A DNA stretch of 64,000 nucleotides from Calendula officinalis (Eukaryota; Streptophyta; Magnoliopsida; Asterales; Asteraceae), in assembly GCA_963853835.1 (NCBI GenBank), contig OY970825.1, positions 37,854,908 to 37,918,907 of the forward strand, in the 5' to 3' direction. The translations under genes and the position numbers were made by a program. Positions 1 through 11,919 of the stretch are shown here, one piece after another. Each line of letters opens with the position of its first letter. Within the stretch, counting starts at the first letter, position 1. The notes under the pieces were generated by a model. The model was not told the DNA's origin and ran no database searches. It was given only the letters and a program-made list of their open reading frames with translations.

Positions 1-322
1 TAAATTATGTAAAATACTAATAACAATATTATTAAGTGTCAAATGATCAAAAAAATTTACATGTATAAAATATGTGATTAGTCTTGATCATTGATTATAG
101 TGATCAATGGTTGAGATTAGTCCGTTAAGATTATATAAAAATTAAGGAGCACCTTAAACAGTTACCTATAAGCTTAGGGCAATGGTTAAGAATGTTTAAA
201 ATGGTTAATGTATAATTGAGGAAACATACTTACTCAAAGATGGTTAATGAAATTCAAGAAATGAATTTTAAATATAAATATAACTTTTTACTTCAAAATG
301 ATAGATTGAATAAAATAACATG
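1..322. other. AT-rich flank, no gene seen
   Basis: AT-rich sequence left of element A. I see no credible coding exon, RNA gene or element terminus. It ends at the left copy of the TACTT target duplication (323-327). Confidence 0.6.
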
Positions 323-468
323 TACTTTGTAACGACCCGAATTTTCATAAATAAAATAATTATATAAAAATATGATAAATAACGACAAATCGTTTAAAAG
401 ACGTGGAAACTGGTTTCGTGTCATTTGGATATCGTTTGATATGGTTAAGGTCGAAAGCGGGTCGAGTT

Positions 469-1608
469 TGAAGGAATTATGTGCACAGTTAGTCAACCTA
501 TGACGATACATTCATGCCTACGAAACACTTAAGGGTCACACGGTGAGTACATGTAATACGAGCAAGTTATGCAACGATACTACGAAGAGGAATGATTCAT
601 AATGGTCATTATGAATCAGTTAAGTATTAAGTTAAGTTTAACTTATTACTAGATTAGTTTAACTAACTAATTAATACAAGTAGTTGTACATTTACTAGGT
701 TAAGTAAATTACAATGTGTTAATTAAAGGTTATCCATGATATGATTTAAAGCTATTAAATCATATAGCAATTGGATAATATTATTGTGTAAATTATATAA
801 AGGTTATTATATAATTAACTATTAAAAGTATAAATACAAGTGTATAAATTTCGTGTATATGGGTACCGAAATTTTAGTGTGTTAATACTAGACATTTAAT
901 AATTAAGTGCAACAATAATAAACTAGTAAAACTATAAGGGTTTAAAGTGTAAAGGATAAGTTTAATTAAGAGATTAATCTTAATTAAACTAGGAGGGCCT
1001 TAAGTGTAAGTCTTTCTATTATAAATAGAAGGCTTAGGGTTCCCTTATTCTTTTGATCATAATCTCGAAACCCTAGCCTCCTCCTTCTTTGGGTTTCGGC
1101 CGAACACATCAAGAACACCACACTTGGTGTTCTTCGTTCTTCGTTCTTCGTGTTCTTCGTTCGTTCTTCGTGTTCTTCAAGTCTTGAAGATCCAAGTTCG
1201 TTGCAAGTGATCATCTAGAGGATCGTTTGTCGTGTTCATCATCAGTGGACTTATCTTAAGCATTAACCTAAGGTATGATTCATGGAACACTCTTTCTTCC
1301 TCTCCTCTTGTTCGAAGTCGAACCAAGAACCCTAGGGTTCTTGGTAGTAGTCGACGAACACACAAGTATGTGTGTGTTCGAGTTCTTCGAACAAGGTTTC
1401 TTTCTTGTTAACCTAATCTAGTTCTCCAACATCCCAATCCTTTAGGGTTTAAGGATTAGGTTTAATCCCAGTTCCGCATTTAGGGATTAAATCAGCTAGT
1501 TGGTTTTAACCGGTCAAGAACAAGTTCATGTTCTTGGTCAGTATGGTCGAACCAAGTATACTAGGAGGTTGACCCAAGTGGTCGATCAGTGTACTATGAA
1601 ACCCAACA
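469..1608 (+). repeat. 5' LTR of element B
   Basis: Direct repeat of 7279-8412 with few substitutions and small length changes. One length change is an extra TTCGTTC-type unit in a GTTCTTCGTTCTTCG microsatellite near 1128-1185. A likely polyadenylation or start region is not assigned. Confidence 0.92.
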
Positions 1609-1609
1609 G

Positions 1610-1626
1610 TGGTATCAGAGTGTTGG
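1610..1626 (+). promoter_or_regulatory. Primer-binding site of element B
   Basis: TGGTATCAGAG immediately after the LTR matches the complement of the 3' end of plant initiator Met-tRNA for 11 bases. The match decays after that. Confidence 0.8.
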
Positions 1627-4155
1627 TTTAGAGATCTAGACTAGATTAACAAAGATTGTTTGTTTACTTTAATTTAAGTTTTTTTTGTTTCAAGTTTTTC
1701 TTCTTCTTCTTCATATGTTTCGAAAAAAGGGAAGAAACCCTAGGACCAAGAACATTAAACTAGTCTAAGTTTAATTGGTCAAGAAGGTTTTTTCTAGAAA
1801 AACCCTAGCAATTTTTGAAAATCATAGAAAGAACCCTAAGATCAAGTATATTAAACAAGATATGTTTAATTGATCAAAAGGATTCTTTCCATAATCCCTA
1901 GAGATTTCGTGACTTAGGAAAACCCTAGGATCAAGTATGTTAAACAAGATTTGTTTAATTTATCAAAAGGATTCTTCCCTAATGCCTTAGAATTTTCGAA
2001 ATCTAGAGGATTACTTGGACACCAAGTTTATTAAACTAGCCTAGTTTAATTGGTGGAAAAGTATCCTAGTCTTAAGTTTTCGAAAACCCTAAAGAACCCT
2101 AGAAAATTAAACTAGTTTAAGTTTAATGGTTTAAAAGTATTAATTAGGATAATAATCTAAAACCTAGTTAATTAGACAAGTTTATGTCTAATAGGTTTAA
2201 TTATTATTTTGATAGATTTATTAAAGCTAGTTCTTTAAACCTAGTAATTTAGACAAAATTTTATTGTCTATAAGGTTTAATTTAAACAGTTTTAATATAT
2301 ATATTAAAGGTTATAATCTATCTTAGAATTTAAACAAAGTTTATTGTTTAGATAGGATTGATTAAAAGAAATTAATCTTTTAAACAAAATGATGTCTTTG
2401 ATCAAGAAAGTCAAAACCCTAGTTTTGATTTATCAAAAACAAGATTAGGGTTCATGTAATTAATTTGGAAATTGATCAAGAGGATGTTAATTTTTAAGTT
2501 CTAAAATTAACAAGGTGTATTTAATTATTTATATATAGGTATTTAATTTTTCGGAATTTTTAAATTATTAAGTAAAATTGAATTTTTAAAAAGATATAAT
2601 AAGTTTATACACATTTTAATTAGTTCAAGTTAAAATGAATACGTATAAATTAGATGTAATATTCTTATTAGAATGTTACAAGTTTATTATAAGAAATATA
2701 CATATATACGAATTTTATATATTAAATACAAGATGAATTGGAACAATTAAAAAGGGTAATGTTATTTTTGATCTTTAAGATAATATTATAATTAGTTATT
2801 GTATAAGTTATAATATAATTAAAACTAGAAAGTACAAAGTTATGATTTCATTATAACTTGAAATTGTACAAGTTGAAATTATATGATTAACTAGAAACAT
2901 ACAAAGTTATATATATTAAGATGTATAAAGTTATAAGTTGTTATAACTAGTTAATTATACAAGTATAGTATAAGTATTTTACAAGTCATGTAATATACTA
3001 GATTAATGATCAAGTATAAATAACAAGAACCTATATTTAACTAGTTCAAGTTAAATATAAGAAAGGTTTAAACAAACTAAGAATTATTATATATAGTTTT
3101 TATATAATAAGTTTATTAGTTTCACCAAGTATAAACCGGTGATTGTGTTAGCTTAAGTTTCATCGTGGATGATGAAGCTAGTGGGAGCTACACAAGAAAA
3201 TCACAAAGTTTGTAAGTGTGTCGTTAAGACATAAGTCTTGGTCGAATCTAATAAGTCATAAGAAATGTTTGATGTCATTATTAGACATATGGAAAACTAG
3301 ATGTGTTAAACTAGGTTTATGATTCAAGTTTATGAATCATAAAAGTTTTAAAAGTTTAACATAAGTTTATAAGTTTTTCAAGTAAGATAAAACAAGTAAG
3401 TTTTATTCTAGACAAGGTTTTTCACAAAACCTAATAAAACATTTTGTACACCTCGTTTTAGGTATGCATGTAAAATCGTGCAAATTCTTGAAACTATAAG
3501 TTTTAAAGAATAGTTCTTAAGTTTTAAAAAAGGTGTCTTGTAGAACTCTTCAATTCACAAGCCATACATTTTAAACAAGGATTAAGATTGGAATAAAAGT
3601 TTAAGTTTAGTTTAAGACTTAAACAAACCCAAGAAAATCTTAGATCTAAGTACTATCCACCTAATGGAACACCTCACTTGTTAAACGATATTCATATTGT
3701 AAGGATAAAGAACCTTAGATATGGATTCAAATCATTGCGAGTGTTAGGGTGCGTAAGGTTCTGTGATAATTGGGAGTCCCGGCGCAGAACATCGCACTGT
3801 CTTAGATGGTCTGATCTACTTTGGTGATAATCGGGAGTCCCGGCCCAAAAAGTACTTGAGTAGAATAAACATACTAGACTTTATTACTAACTTAGAAATG
3901 TACAATTAGATTGTACAAAGTTGTAATAAGTTATAAGTCTAAAGATTCTACGACCCCTAGGAATCATGTCAAGTCTTGATACGATCGGTAAGGAAGTTAC
4001 CTACCAGAAATAGCATGTCTCGTCGGGAAGTGCCCAAACCTTGCGGCGAGAATGTGATATATGGATCCTAGGCATAAAATATTAATTATGGGTTTATAAT
4101 ATATTTTAGAGAATGTTTATTGATGATTACTAATTAAACTGAGTTTGATTTGTAG
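1627..4155 (+). other. Long non-coding leader of element B with degenerate tandem repeats
   Basis: No ORF is supported. From about 1730 to 2160 a unit of roughly 90-100 bp recurs: AACCCTAGGATCAAG-like, then TTAAACAAG-like, then TTTAATTGATCAAAAGG-like blocks, near 1735, 1832, 1920, 2015 and 2095. A 19-bp block (GATAATYGGGAGTCCCGGC) occurs twice, at about 3765 and 3825. The remainder is AT-rich. Confidence 0.65.
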
Positions 4156-4854
4156 ATGGCAGCAACAAACACAACGGTAACCTACAACAAACTCTCGCGA
4201 CGTTTCTTTCTAGGAAAGAAAGAAAAGACTGGGTCAAATTTCCTCAATTGGAAGTGTGATTTTAAGATCATGCTCAGACAAGAGAGGGAAAGGATTGACC
4301 GAGAAAGAAACGTACTGAGAACCCCTGCCAAGGATGAAGAAAACGAACCAGGACAAGCGTTTTATGTTTGTAAGGCGTTCGCTTCTTGCAAGATGGCTGA
4401 GGGAGCATCAGTAGGTGCACACGTCATGAGAATGAAAGTGCACGTTGATCACCTTACTAGACTTGGTCACCACATGCCATTGCAGTTCGCAATTGACATG
4501 ATACTCAACTCATTGTCTAATGACTACAAGTCTTTTGTAGCCAACTACAGCAAACGTAATATGGATAATTCCATTCCCGAGCTACAATCTATGCTCGAGG
4601 CTGTTGAGTTGAATATTGAGACCAATTCTAAAATGGGTCGCATAACTGATGGCAGCGATGAGGCTGGGCATTGGAAAAGAAATTGTCCAAAGGGTGCATG
4701 TGGTAGTGGAGGAAACGCAAGTTCCTCAGGTAACACAACCACACTTCTTAATCACTTTAAGATACTTGTAAAGTACATTACGAGTAATCTAACTTTTGCA
4801 ATCGTTTATTGCAGGAGGAGATGGAAAGTGATAGTGACCGGCATGAGATGGTGA
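4156..4854 (+). CDS. Copia-type gag-like protein of element B, internally deleted
   Basis: A 232-residue ORF. It opens with a segment resembling the start of Copia gag proteins (TGSNFLNWKCDF, residues about 26-37). It then jumps to the later gag region, CKMAEG...HVMRM followed by LGHHMPLQFAIDMILNSL and DYKSFVANY, then SIPELQSMLEAVE. The roughly 70-80 residues usually found between these blocks are missing. Near residue 172 a zinc-knuckle remnant GHWKRNC has lost its first two cysteines. The C-terminal tail does not resemble gag. In the family, gag binds RNA and forms the particle; this copy is probably defective. The start is the first ATG in frame. A possible 85-base intron (4730-4814) would change the tail but is unproven. 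Confidence 0.65.
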   Translation: MAATNTTVTYNKLSRRFFLGKKEKTGSNFLNWKCDFKIMLRQERERIDRERNVLRTPAKDEENEPGQAFYVCKAFASCKMAEGASVGAHVMRMKVHVDHLTRLGHHMPLQFAIDMILNSLSNDYKSFVANYSKRNMDNSIPELQSMLEAVELNIETNSKMGRITDGSDEAGHWKRNCPKGACGSGGNASSSGNTTTLLNHFKILVKYITSNLTFAIVYCRRRWKVIVTGMRW

Positions 4855-7278
4855 TGATCCCACGAGCACCAAGTTTTTATAATTCAGTATTTTGTGGATT
4901 CGTTTTAAACAATTTTAGTTTATTGTTTGAATAATTTTATTTTGTTAAAACAAGTTTTATTTTGGTTTTAATTAAATTTCAAATCCATGGTTGAATTATA
5001 TTGTGTGCATGTGTGATAATTACACTAGTCAAGGTTTATGACTAGATTGTAAGTCAAGTTTTGATTTACTTATATTTCATGTTTTATATATTTGTTTGAT
5101 TGTTGTATAAATAATGTCTTGATGGTTCAAGGTACTTAGATGCTAGTAATTAGTAAGTTTTTCTAATGAAAGTGTTTAGGAGTTTTATGGAAGCATAAGG
5201 TTCAAAGGTTATTGAACTTAGTTAAAACATCTTAAGTAATAGTCATTACTTATGATAGAAAGTTTTAAAGTATTAGTATTAATATAGTATGATTATATTG
5301 GATATAATCAAGATAGACTTTAAAGAGTATTATTACAAGTCTTTTACACTTGAAGTAAAGGTTTTAATGAAGTCATAATTCCCTAATAGGAATAATTGGA
5401 TATTCGTATAATCCAAGTAAAATGACTTAGACATTAAACGACTCTTAAAAGAGACAAACTATATTAAAGTATTTAAGAATTAAAAGGTATTATTGCAAGT
5501 CTTTTATACTTATAATAAATACAATATTTAATCAAGTCATAATTCCCTAATAGGAATAATGGATATTTGACAAATCCAAGTAATGACTTTGGCATTAAAT
5601 AAAATTCTTAAAAGAATACTAATGTGTTTAAGAATTGATAATATCATTTCAAGTGTTTCATACTTGTTAGATACGGTAATCAATAAAGATCATAATTCCC
5701 TAAACAGGAATGTTGGATATTCGGAAATCCAAAGGATGATCTTAATTATTGATAGAATTCTTAAAAGATTAAACTACAAGTTATTGACTAGGTCAAAGTA
5801 GTTTAAGAGATGCTTAAAATCCATAAAAGTAAGTGGGAGATAAGACTAACGTAATTCATTAAAGATGTTAGTGAATTTAGTAAAGTTAGTAAGACATTAA
5901 CAACAAGGTTTTACCAAGTCGATTAGCCAAAGAGTTAAGAGAAATAATAAATGATCGTTGATTAGATTATTGCAAACCTAATAGCGTGATCACAAGTCTT
6001 GTGATTAATTATTGCATATCTAATAGGTTGTTAACCCTTCAGTGGATAACATAGTCATTTAAGGAAATTTCTATAACTAGTAAGAATATCTACAAATCAA
6101 GTAACTAAAAAGGAGCTTTAGTTACAAGGACGATTTTATTAATTCAAGAAACTAAGGAGTTAATTTTCAATCCTCCAACGTTTAGTGAATTACATAAAAG
6201 GCAAGACTAGAATATGTTCTAGATTGTTGCAAGAACAATATCTAGCAAAGACAAACGTAATAGTATTCTTAAATACTCGTCTTATGTCTTTAGTTTAATA
6301 GAAATGATTGGTTTAGTGATAAAGTTACAATTAAGTTTGTAAAGAATCATTAAGTAATCAACACAAACGAAAGGAATAAGTAAATGATCCAGTAATAATT
6401 CAGTACCTATGTCCAGTGAGGAATAGTACATGAATTAGTATCATTCTTATTCAGACTTTGTATGTTTTACATCATCCATGAATAAAAGTCTATTTATTCA
6501 AAAAAGATATAAATCTGTGACTACTCATCTAGGTGGGAACCTTGATGTGACGTTAACGTCATCGCGATATTTGGTGGTAGATTCGAAGTTTTTCGAAGAT
6601 AGCTACACAAGTTTTGTGTAAACCAAATATCGGTGATATTCTGTTAGAGGCTCAACGAATATTGGATTGACCACCGTGACAATACTTCGTGGTTGAAAAA
6701 TTCAAAAGTATTGTTCATTAGGATTGTCCTTAAGCCTGAGGTATTTGGTTTAGGATACAATGACTAATGTACTTTGGTTCAACTCAGACAATTCTGAAAT
6801 ACGTTTGTCATACGAGGCGATACTGGGTACAAAGGAAGTTGTATTTTTAAATCGAAATATACAAGATGGTAATTGCACCTCCTCTTTAGGAGAGATATTT
6901 ATAGGTCCTTTGACTTGATAAGAAACTGGCAAGTGCACGGCCGTGCCCAAATGAACTGATCTGTTCTTTGTCGTTTATCATAGCAGTTTGAAACAAGAAG
7001 TCATAAAATGATTTCGGATACAGGAGTTGATATTTTCTACCATGCTCGTATTCGTTATCACAAATATCGTGCTGCAAGGGATAAGCCTAACAACGTTACC
7101 CAAGAAGTAAACACAGAGTGTTCTTTACTAGGAGAGGCTATTAAGAGTTTTTCATAAAACTATACCAAGGGTTACATAAGCTGTTTTTATGGGGTTGGTT
7201 ACCTACATGCCCATCTAGAAAGGCCACTGTAGCTCGTATCATTAAGACAAAGGTTACAAACTTGCACAAGTGGGAGTC
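4855..7278 (+). other. Non-coding internal region of element B
   Basis: No pol domain was recognised in any frame. AT-rich sequence contains three degenerate tandem units of about 155-165 bp between 5300 and 5800, marked by CATAATTCCCTAATAGGAAT at about 5373, 5537 and 5690. The stretch 6500-7250 is less AT-rich but full of stops. It ends with a purine-rich tract before the 3' LTR. Confidence 0.6.
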
Positions 7279-8412
7279 TGAAGGAATTATGTGCACAGTT
7301 AGTCAACATATGATGATACATCCATGCCTACGAAATACTTAAGGGTCACACCGGTGAGTACATGTAATACGAGCAAGTTATGCAACGATACTACGAAGAT
7401 GAATGATTCATAATGGTCATTATGAGTCAGTTAAGTATTAAGTTAAGTTTAACTTATTACTAGATTAGTTTAACTAACTAATTAATACAAGTAGTTGTAC
7501 ATTTACTAGGTTGGGTAAATTACAATGTGTTAATTAAAGGTTATCCATGATATGATTTAAAGCTATTAAATCATATAGTAATTGGATAATATTATTGTGT
7601 AAATTATATAAAGGTTATTATATAATTAACTATTAAAAGTATAAATACAAGTGTATAAATTTCGTGTATATGGGTACCGAAATTTTAGTGTGTTAATACT
7701 AGACATTTAATAGTTAAGTGCAACAATAATAAACTAGTAAAACTATAAGGGTTTAAAGTGTAAAGGATAAGTTTAATTAAGAGATTAATCTTAATTAAAC
7801 TAGGAGGGCCCTAAGTGTAAGTCTTTCTATTATAAATAGAAGGCTTAGGGTTCCCTTATTCTTTTGATCATAATCTCGAAACCCTAGCCTCCTCCTTCTT
7901 TGGGTTTCGGCCGAACACATCAAGAACACCACACTTGGTGTTCTTCGTTCTTCGTGTTCTTCGTTCGTTCTTCGTGTTCTTCAAGTCTTGAAGATCCAAG
8001 TTCGTTGCAAATGATCATCTAGAGGATCGTTCGTCGTGTTCATCATCAGTGGGCTTATCTTAAGCATTAACCTAAGGTATGATTCATGGAACACTCTTTC
8101 TTCCTCTCCTCTTGTTCGAAGTCGAACCAAGAACCCTAGGGTTCTTGGTAGTAGTCGACGAACTCACAAGTATGTGTGTGTTCGAGTTCTTCGAACAAGG
8201 TTTCTTTCTTGTTAACCTAATCTAGTTCTCCAACATCCCAATCCTTTAGGGTTTAAGGATTAGGTTTAATCCCAGTTCCGCATTTAGGGATTAAATCAGC
8301 TAGTTGGTTTTAACAGGTCAAGAACAAGTTCATGTTCTTGGTCAGTATGGTCGAACCAAGTATACTAGGAGGTTGACCCAAGTGGTTGATTAGTGTACTA
8401 TGAAACCCTACA
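7279..8412 (+). repeat. 3' LTR of element B
   Basis: 1134-bp direct repeat of 469-1608, followed by the GAGTT target duplication. Confidence 0.92.
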
Positions 8413-8452
8413 GAGTTAGACAACAAAAAGTGCAGCCTTAGTTGCACTGGGC

Positions 8453-8581
8453 AGTTCGCGACGCGAACTAGGGTTCACGGACGTGAACCTTGGACAGAGA
8501 AGTTGGGTTTTCGGTATTGGAGTTCACAGCTCGTTACCGATTGCGAGGAGTTCCCGACGAGGGAAGTTCGCGGCGCGAACT
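8453..8581 (+). promoter_or_regulatory. Three strong inverted repeats in the LTR of A
   Basis: AGTTCGCG-A-CGCGAACT lies at 8453-8469, GGTTCACG-GA-CGTGAACC at 8472-8489 and AGTTCGCG-G-CGCGAACT at 8565-8581. The same sites occur in the 3' LTR near 18351-18480. They may be protein-binding dyads or RNA hairpins. The role is inference. Confidence 0.6.
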
Positions 8582-11500
8582 CCCCTTTCACGGCGCGAAC
8601 TATTGGTTGAGCTGAATAAAAACGGGAAAAAGCTAGGGTTTACTCATTTTAACTCCCAAAACACTTCCAGCCGATTTTAGAGAGAGAAGTGGCGATTTCG
8701 GTGTTCTATAGCTCAAATCTTCATCAATCTTGTGGATCTTAGCATCAAAGGTAAGGATTCTTGATCCTTGATAGTTGGTAATTAGTTTGTGAGCTTTATT
8801 TGGGGGGAAATGGTGGTTTGGGTAACCTACCAAGTTATCTTTGAGGAAGATGACTAAGATAAGTGTAGAACACTCTTTGTAAGCTTAAGAACCTTGTCTT
8901 CTTGTTGGATTTGGGATTTGATGACGGAAATCTTGAACTATGGTTTTGGGTTCCACCAAGTTGGGTGAACTTAGTGGTTAAGAAGGTTGTTATGAAGTTA
9001 TTAGTAGCTAGTTATGGATAATAACTAGAATTTATGATGATATTGTGTAACGCCCTAAAAATTATTCTAATTATATTGTCGACGTTTTATTAAATAAATT
9101 ATGTGTGGCTTATTTATTTGAGATTTATATGAGTTATGTGCCTTTATGTTTATTTAATTCGAGTGATTTAAATACGTAGTTTTCCTTTAAATGATAAGAG
9201 GGTCATTTAAATTGTGTTAATTAATCATGGGGACTAAATTAAAAATAACCAGAGGGTTATTTAGATTGTGTGTAATTAGTTATGAGAATAATTAATCTTA
9301 TCGTGACGACCAATTCCGAGCATTTGAGTATTGTTCAATTGTCGTGAATTAAAGTTATATCAAGGTAGACGTTTATTAATTCTCGAGGCCGGCCATGAGG
9401 CCAAGGCCTTCCTCCCGTGTACTTTTTCTATCTCGAGCCTTTCTTTTAGTTCGTGTTCCACCATCTGAGCTTGAGTCCATTGGTCGTTTTCTATCCCGAG
9501 CCAAGCCCCTTGCGTTTTCCTTGCTCGGCTAAAGTGAGGCCCGAGTCTTCAAATTGTTGTCACCGGTTAGAAAAGAGCCACAAAGGGCCAAACTTATTGG
9601 TCTCGGCATTGTGCAAAGCCCAACAATTATGACCCACCAAATTAGAGAGGCTTGTGCATTGTAGGTTACTTGCTCCCTAAGCTTGGTTATTTTAGGCCAT
9701 AATCCTCCTCTTAATTGCTTGCCAACCGAATCCCTCCCAAACCTAATTGGTTTTTGCGGCTGCTAGACACCACCCTCCATTCGCATATTGTTCAAGCATC
9801 TCCTTTCTAGTTCGTTATTCCGATCGTTTCTTTTGTTGAAATCCACTCTACGTTGCATTTTTGTGATGGTGGGAATTGGGAATGAAGCAGCCAAGCAAGC
9901 ATGTCCATTTATTCTTGGTCTAGTGTGAACGGAAGCAGGTACACACGTCCCCTTTTTCTTCTTTGTGTGTGGATTAATTCCAGTAAGGGTGGTACCTTGT
10001 TTATCTTTTACTCGTTCTTCACCTCATACCTGATTGCATGTCGTTTTTTCAGAGGACAAGTAATCGGACAGTAGAAGCAACCATCGGCCGCTAGTCCCCA
10101 CCCATTTCTGTCGATTAGAGCATCCTCCATCACATCGAGTTGAGGCGATTTCCGAGAGCATCCCCCTTCAATTCCTTTCTGTTCACTGGTGAGTATAGAA
10201 ACAAGCAGAAAAATCCCGAGCCATCAATTCCGTGTGGTAAGCCTGTGGTTCGTTTGTATTCTTTTCTCCTTTTTCCGATTCATGAATTAATTCTCCGTGT
10301 GTAATTGTTTCGGGTTGTGGTGTGACTTATCAGACAAGCGATAAGGACTCTTCGAGCAATCGTTATAGCAGCATCCTTCTTGTTTCCTTTTTGCTGACTT
10401 CGAACAGCAGCCAAGGCGTATGGTCTAGGGTGAATCCCGAGCAGAATTCTTTCATTCCGAGCAGAATTCTTTCATCCCGAGCCGGACCTGCTTTGATTCG
10501 GTAGAATTCTGGTTTTCGTTTTATTCTTTGTTTCATTCGATTTGGGATTGGTTATGTCTAACCGTTTTGTGTAGGGTTGTTCAAACCAACGAGGGTTCGG
10601 ATTTATATTTTTGATTGTTTGTATCGGTTTCGTTCCTTATATCGTTTAATAGTTAATAGTTAATGTTCCGTTTTTTTTTGTTTTTTTTTTTTTTTCCAAT
10701 TTGTTGACCGGGTTTAGAGTAATCTGATTTTGGTGTCTTTGTCCTCTCGATTTGTGGTTCAGATTGTTGTCACGAAATTCTAAGTGTCGGGTTGGGTATA
10801 GATCATGGGTTTATAATCTAGACATTTTAATTAACCGAAAAACCCGGAAACCGAACCTTAGGGTTATTGGTTTCCTAAAACGAAAGAGATTTTTTAAAAG
10901 AAAGAATTGAGTTATTCTTAAACAAGTTTCTGATTTAAAATGGATTCCGGGGCTGTCGGGTGCCTCGGGAATAAACGGGTTGTTGTGGGGATTTAAAACG
11001 GATTTTAAATATCAAACTGAATTTTGGGCAGAATCTGTTCGCCATGTTTAATTCTGTTTTGTCGCACTTAAAATATGTTTCTGGCTATTTGGCCGGCGCC
11101 AGTCCCTAGTTTTCGGAGTCCTTTTTTCGTTGCCGCTGACGGCTCGTTAGCTTGATTTACAGTTTAAAAGATATCCCGGTTTTCGTAAATTGTCGCAAGA
11201 GATTTCGCTGTTCAGCTATTCTGTCTTGTGAACATGTTTCGAGCCCTTTCTGTTTGGATTTAGCTTCCGAGGTCATCTGTCAAATTTTAGTCCTCTGAGT
11301 CATTTAGCTACTGTGAAAATTTGAATAAAAAACTAGTGTGCGGTTTGAGAGTTATAGCCGTTCCCGCGAAAGTGCTATGTGCTTTTTAGTTTCTGCTCAA
11401 ACAACCTTTGAGTCTAATCCTAACCCGAGCTTCCTTGTACCTTGTAGGACCTTCTAGGACCTGTTAGAGACGCTATTCTGTACCGAGGATATTTAGGAGC

Positions 11501-11680
11501 ATACGTCTATTCGAGGTGGGTAATCTCACTATAAACTTGTACTTACTTTCGATTCATGATTATGTGCTATGTGTTGTGAATTGTCTTGTTGATTGAGCTT
11601 GAGCATTGATTGTGTGATTTATCTGAGTTATCTGAGTTCTGAGTTCTTGAGTTAAAACATTAAACATAATATACTTGACT

Positions 11681-11777
11681 TGACACCGAAGAGCACTGGT
11701 GTCAGATGTTTGTCTTGGCACCGAAGAGTACTGGTGCCAGACGTTTTGACTCAACACCGAAGAGTACAGGTGTTGAG
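11681..11777 (+). repeat. Three tandem hairpins with a conserved loop
   Basis: The stems are TGACACC/GGTGTCA (11681-11704), TGGCACC/GGTGCCA (11716-11739) and CTCAACACC/GGTGTTGAG (11750-11777). All three share the 10-base loop GAAGAGYACW. Stem bases differ between units in a way that keeps pairing. Confidence 0.8.
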
Positions 11778-11919
11778 CCTTGAGGTGGTGTGAGGCGGTC
11801 GAGGTTGATCTCTCGGCCCAAGTCACACTAGTGCGCTATATAAATTAAAATCTGGGAAATAAAATCTGAGAAATAAATTTGAGTAATTGAGAATTGAGTA
11901 GAGTCTCTAGGGATCACTT

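Larger units (their letters stand above)
469..8412 (+). mobile_element. Element B: Copia-type LTR retrotransposon inserted in the LTR of A
   Basis: It is flanked by GAGTT at 464-468 and 8413-8417. LTRs are 469-1608 (1140 bp) and 7279-8412 (1134 bp), starting TGAAGGAATT and ending AACCCAACA or AACCCTACA. A primer-binding site TGGTATCAGAG begins two bases after the 5' LTR, and a purine-rich stretch precedes the 3' LTR near 7267-7278. The internal 5.7 kb holds one Copia gag-like ORF (4156-4854) and long AT-rich non-coding sequence with tandem repeats. No reverse transcriptase or integrase motif was recognised. The matching empty site in the 3' LTR of A supports the boundaries. Confidence 0.93.

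Noticed and set aside
4730..4814. Intron in the gag ORF of element B (CAG-GTAACA to TTGCAG)
   Set aside because: The sites look plausible, but splicing would only shorten the tail and no downstream pol frame is gained.
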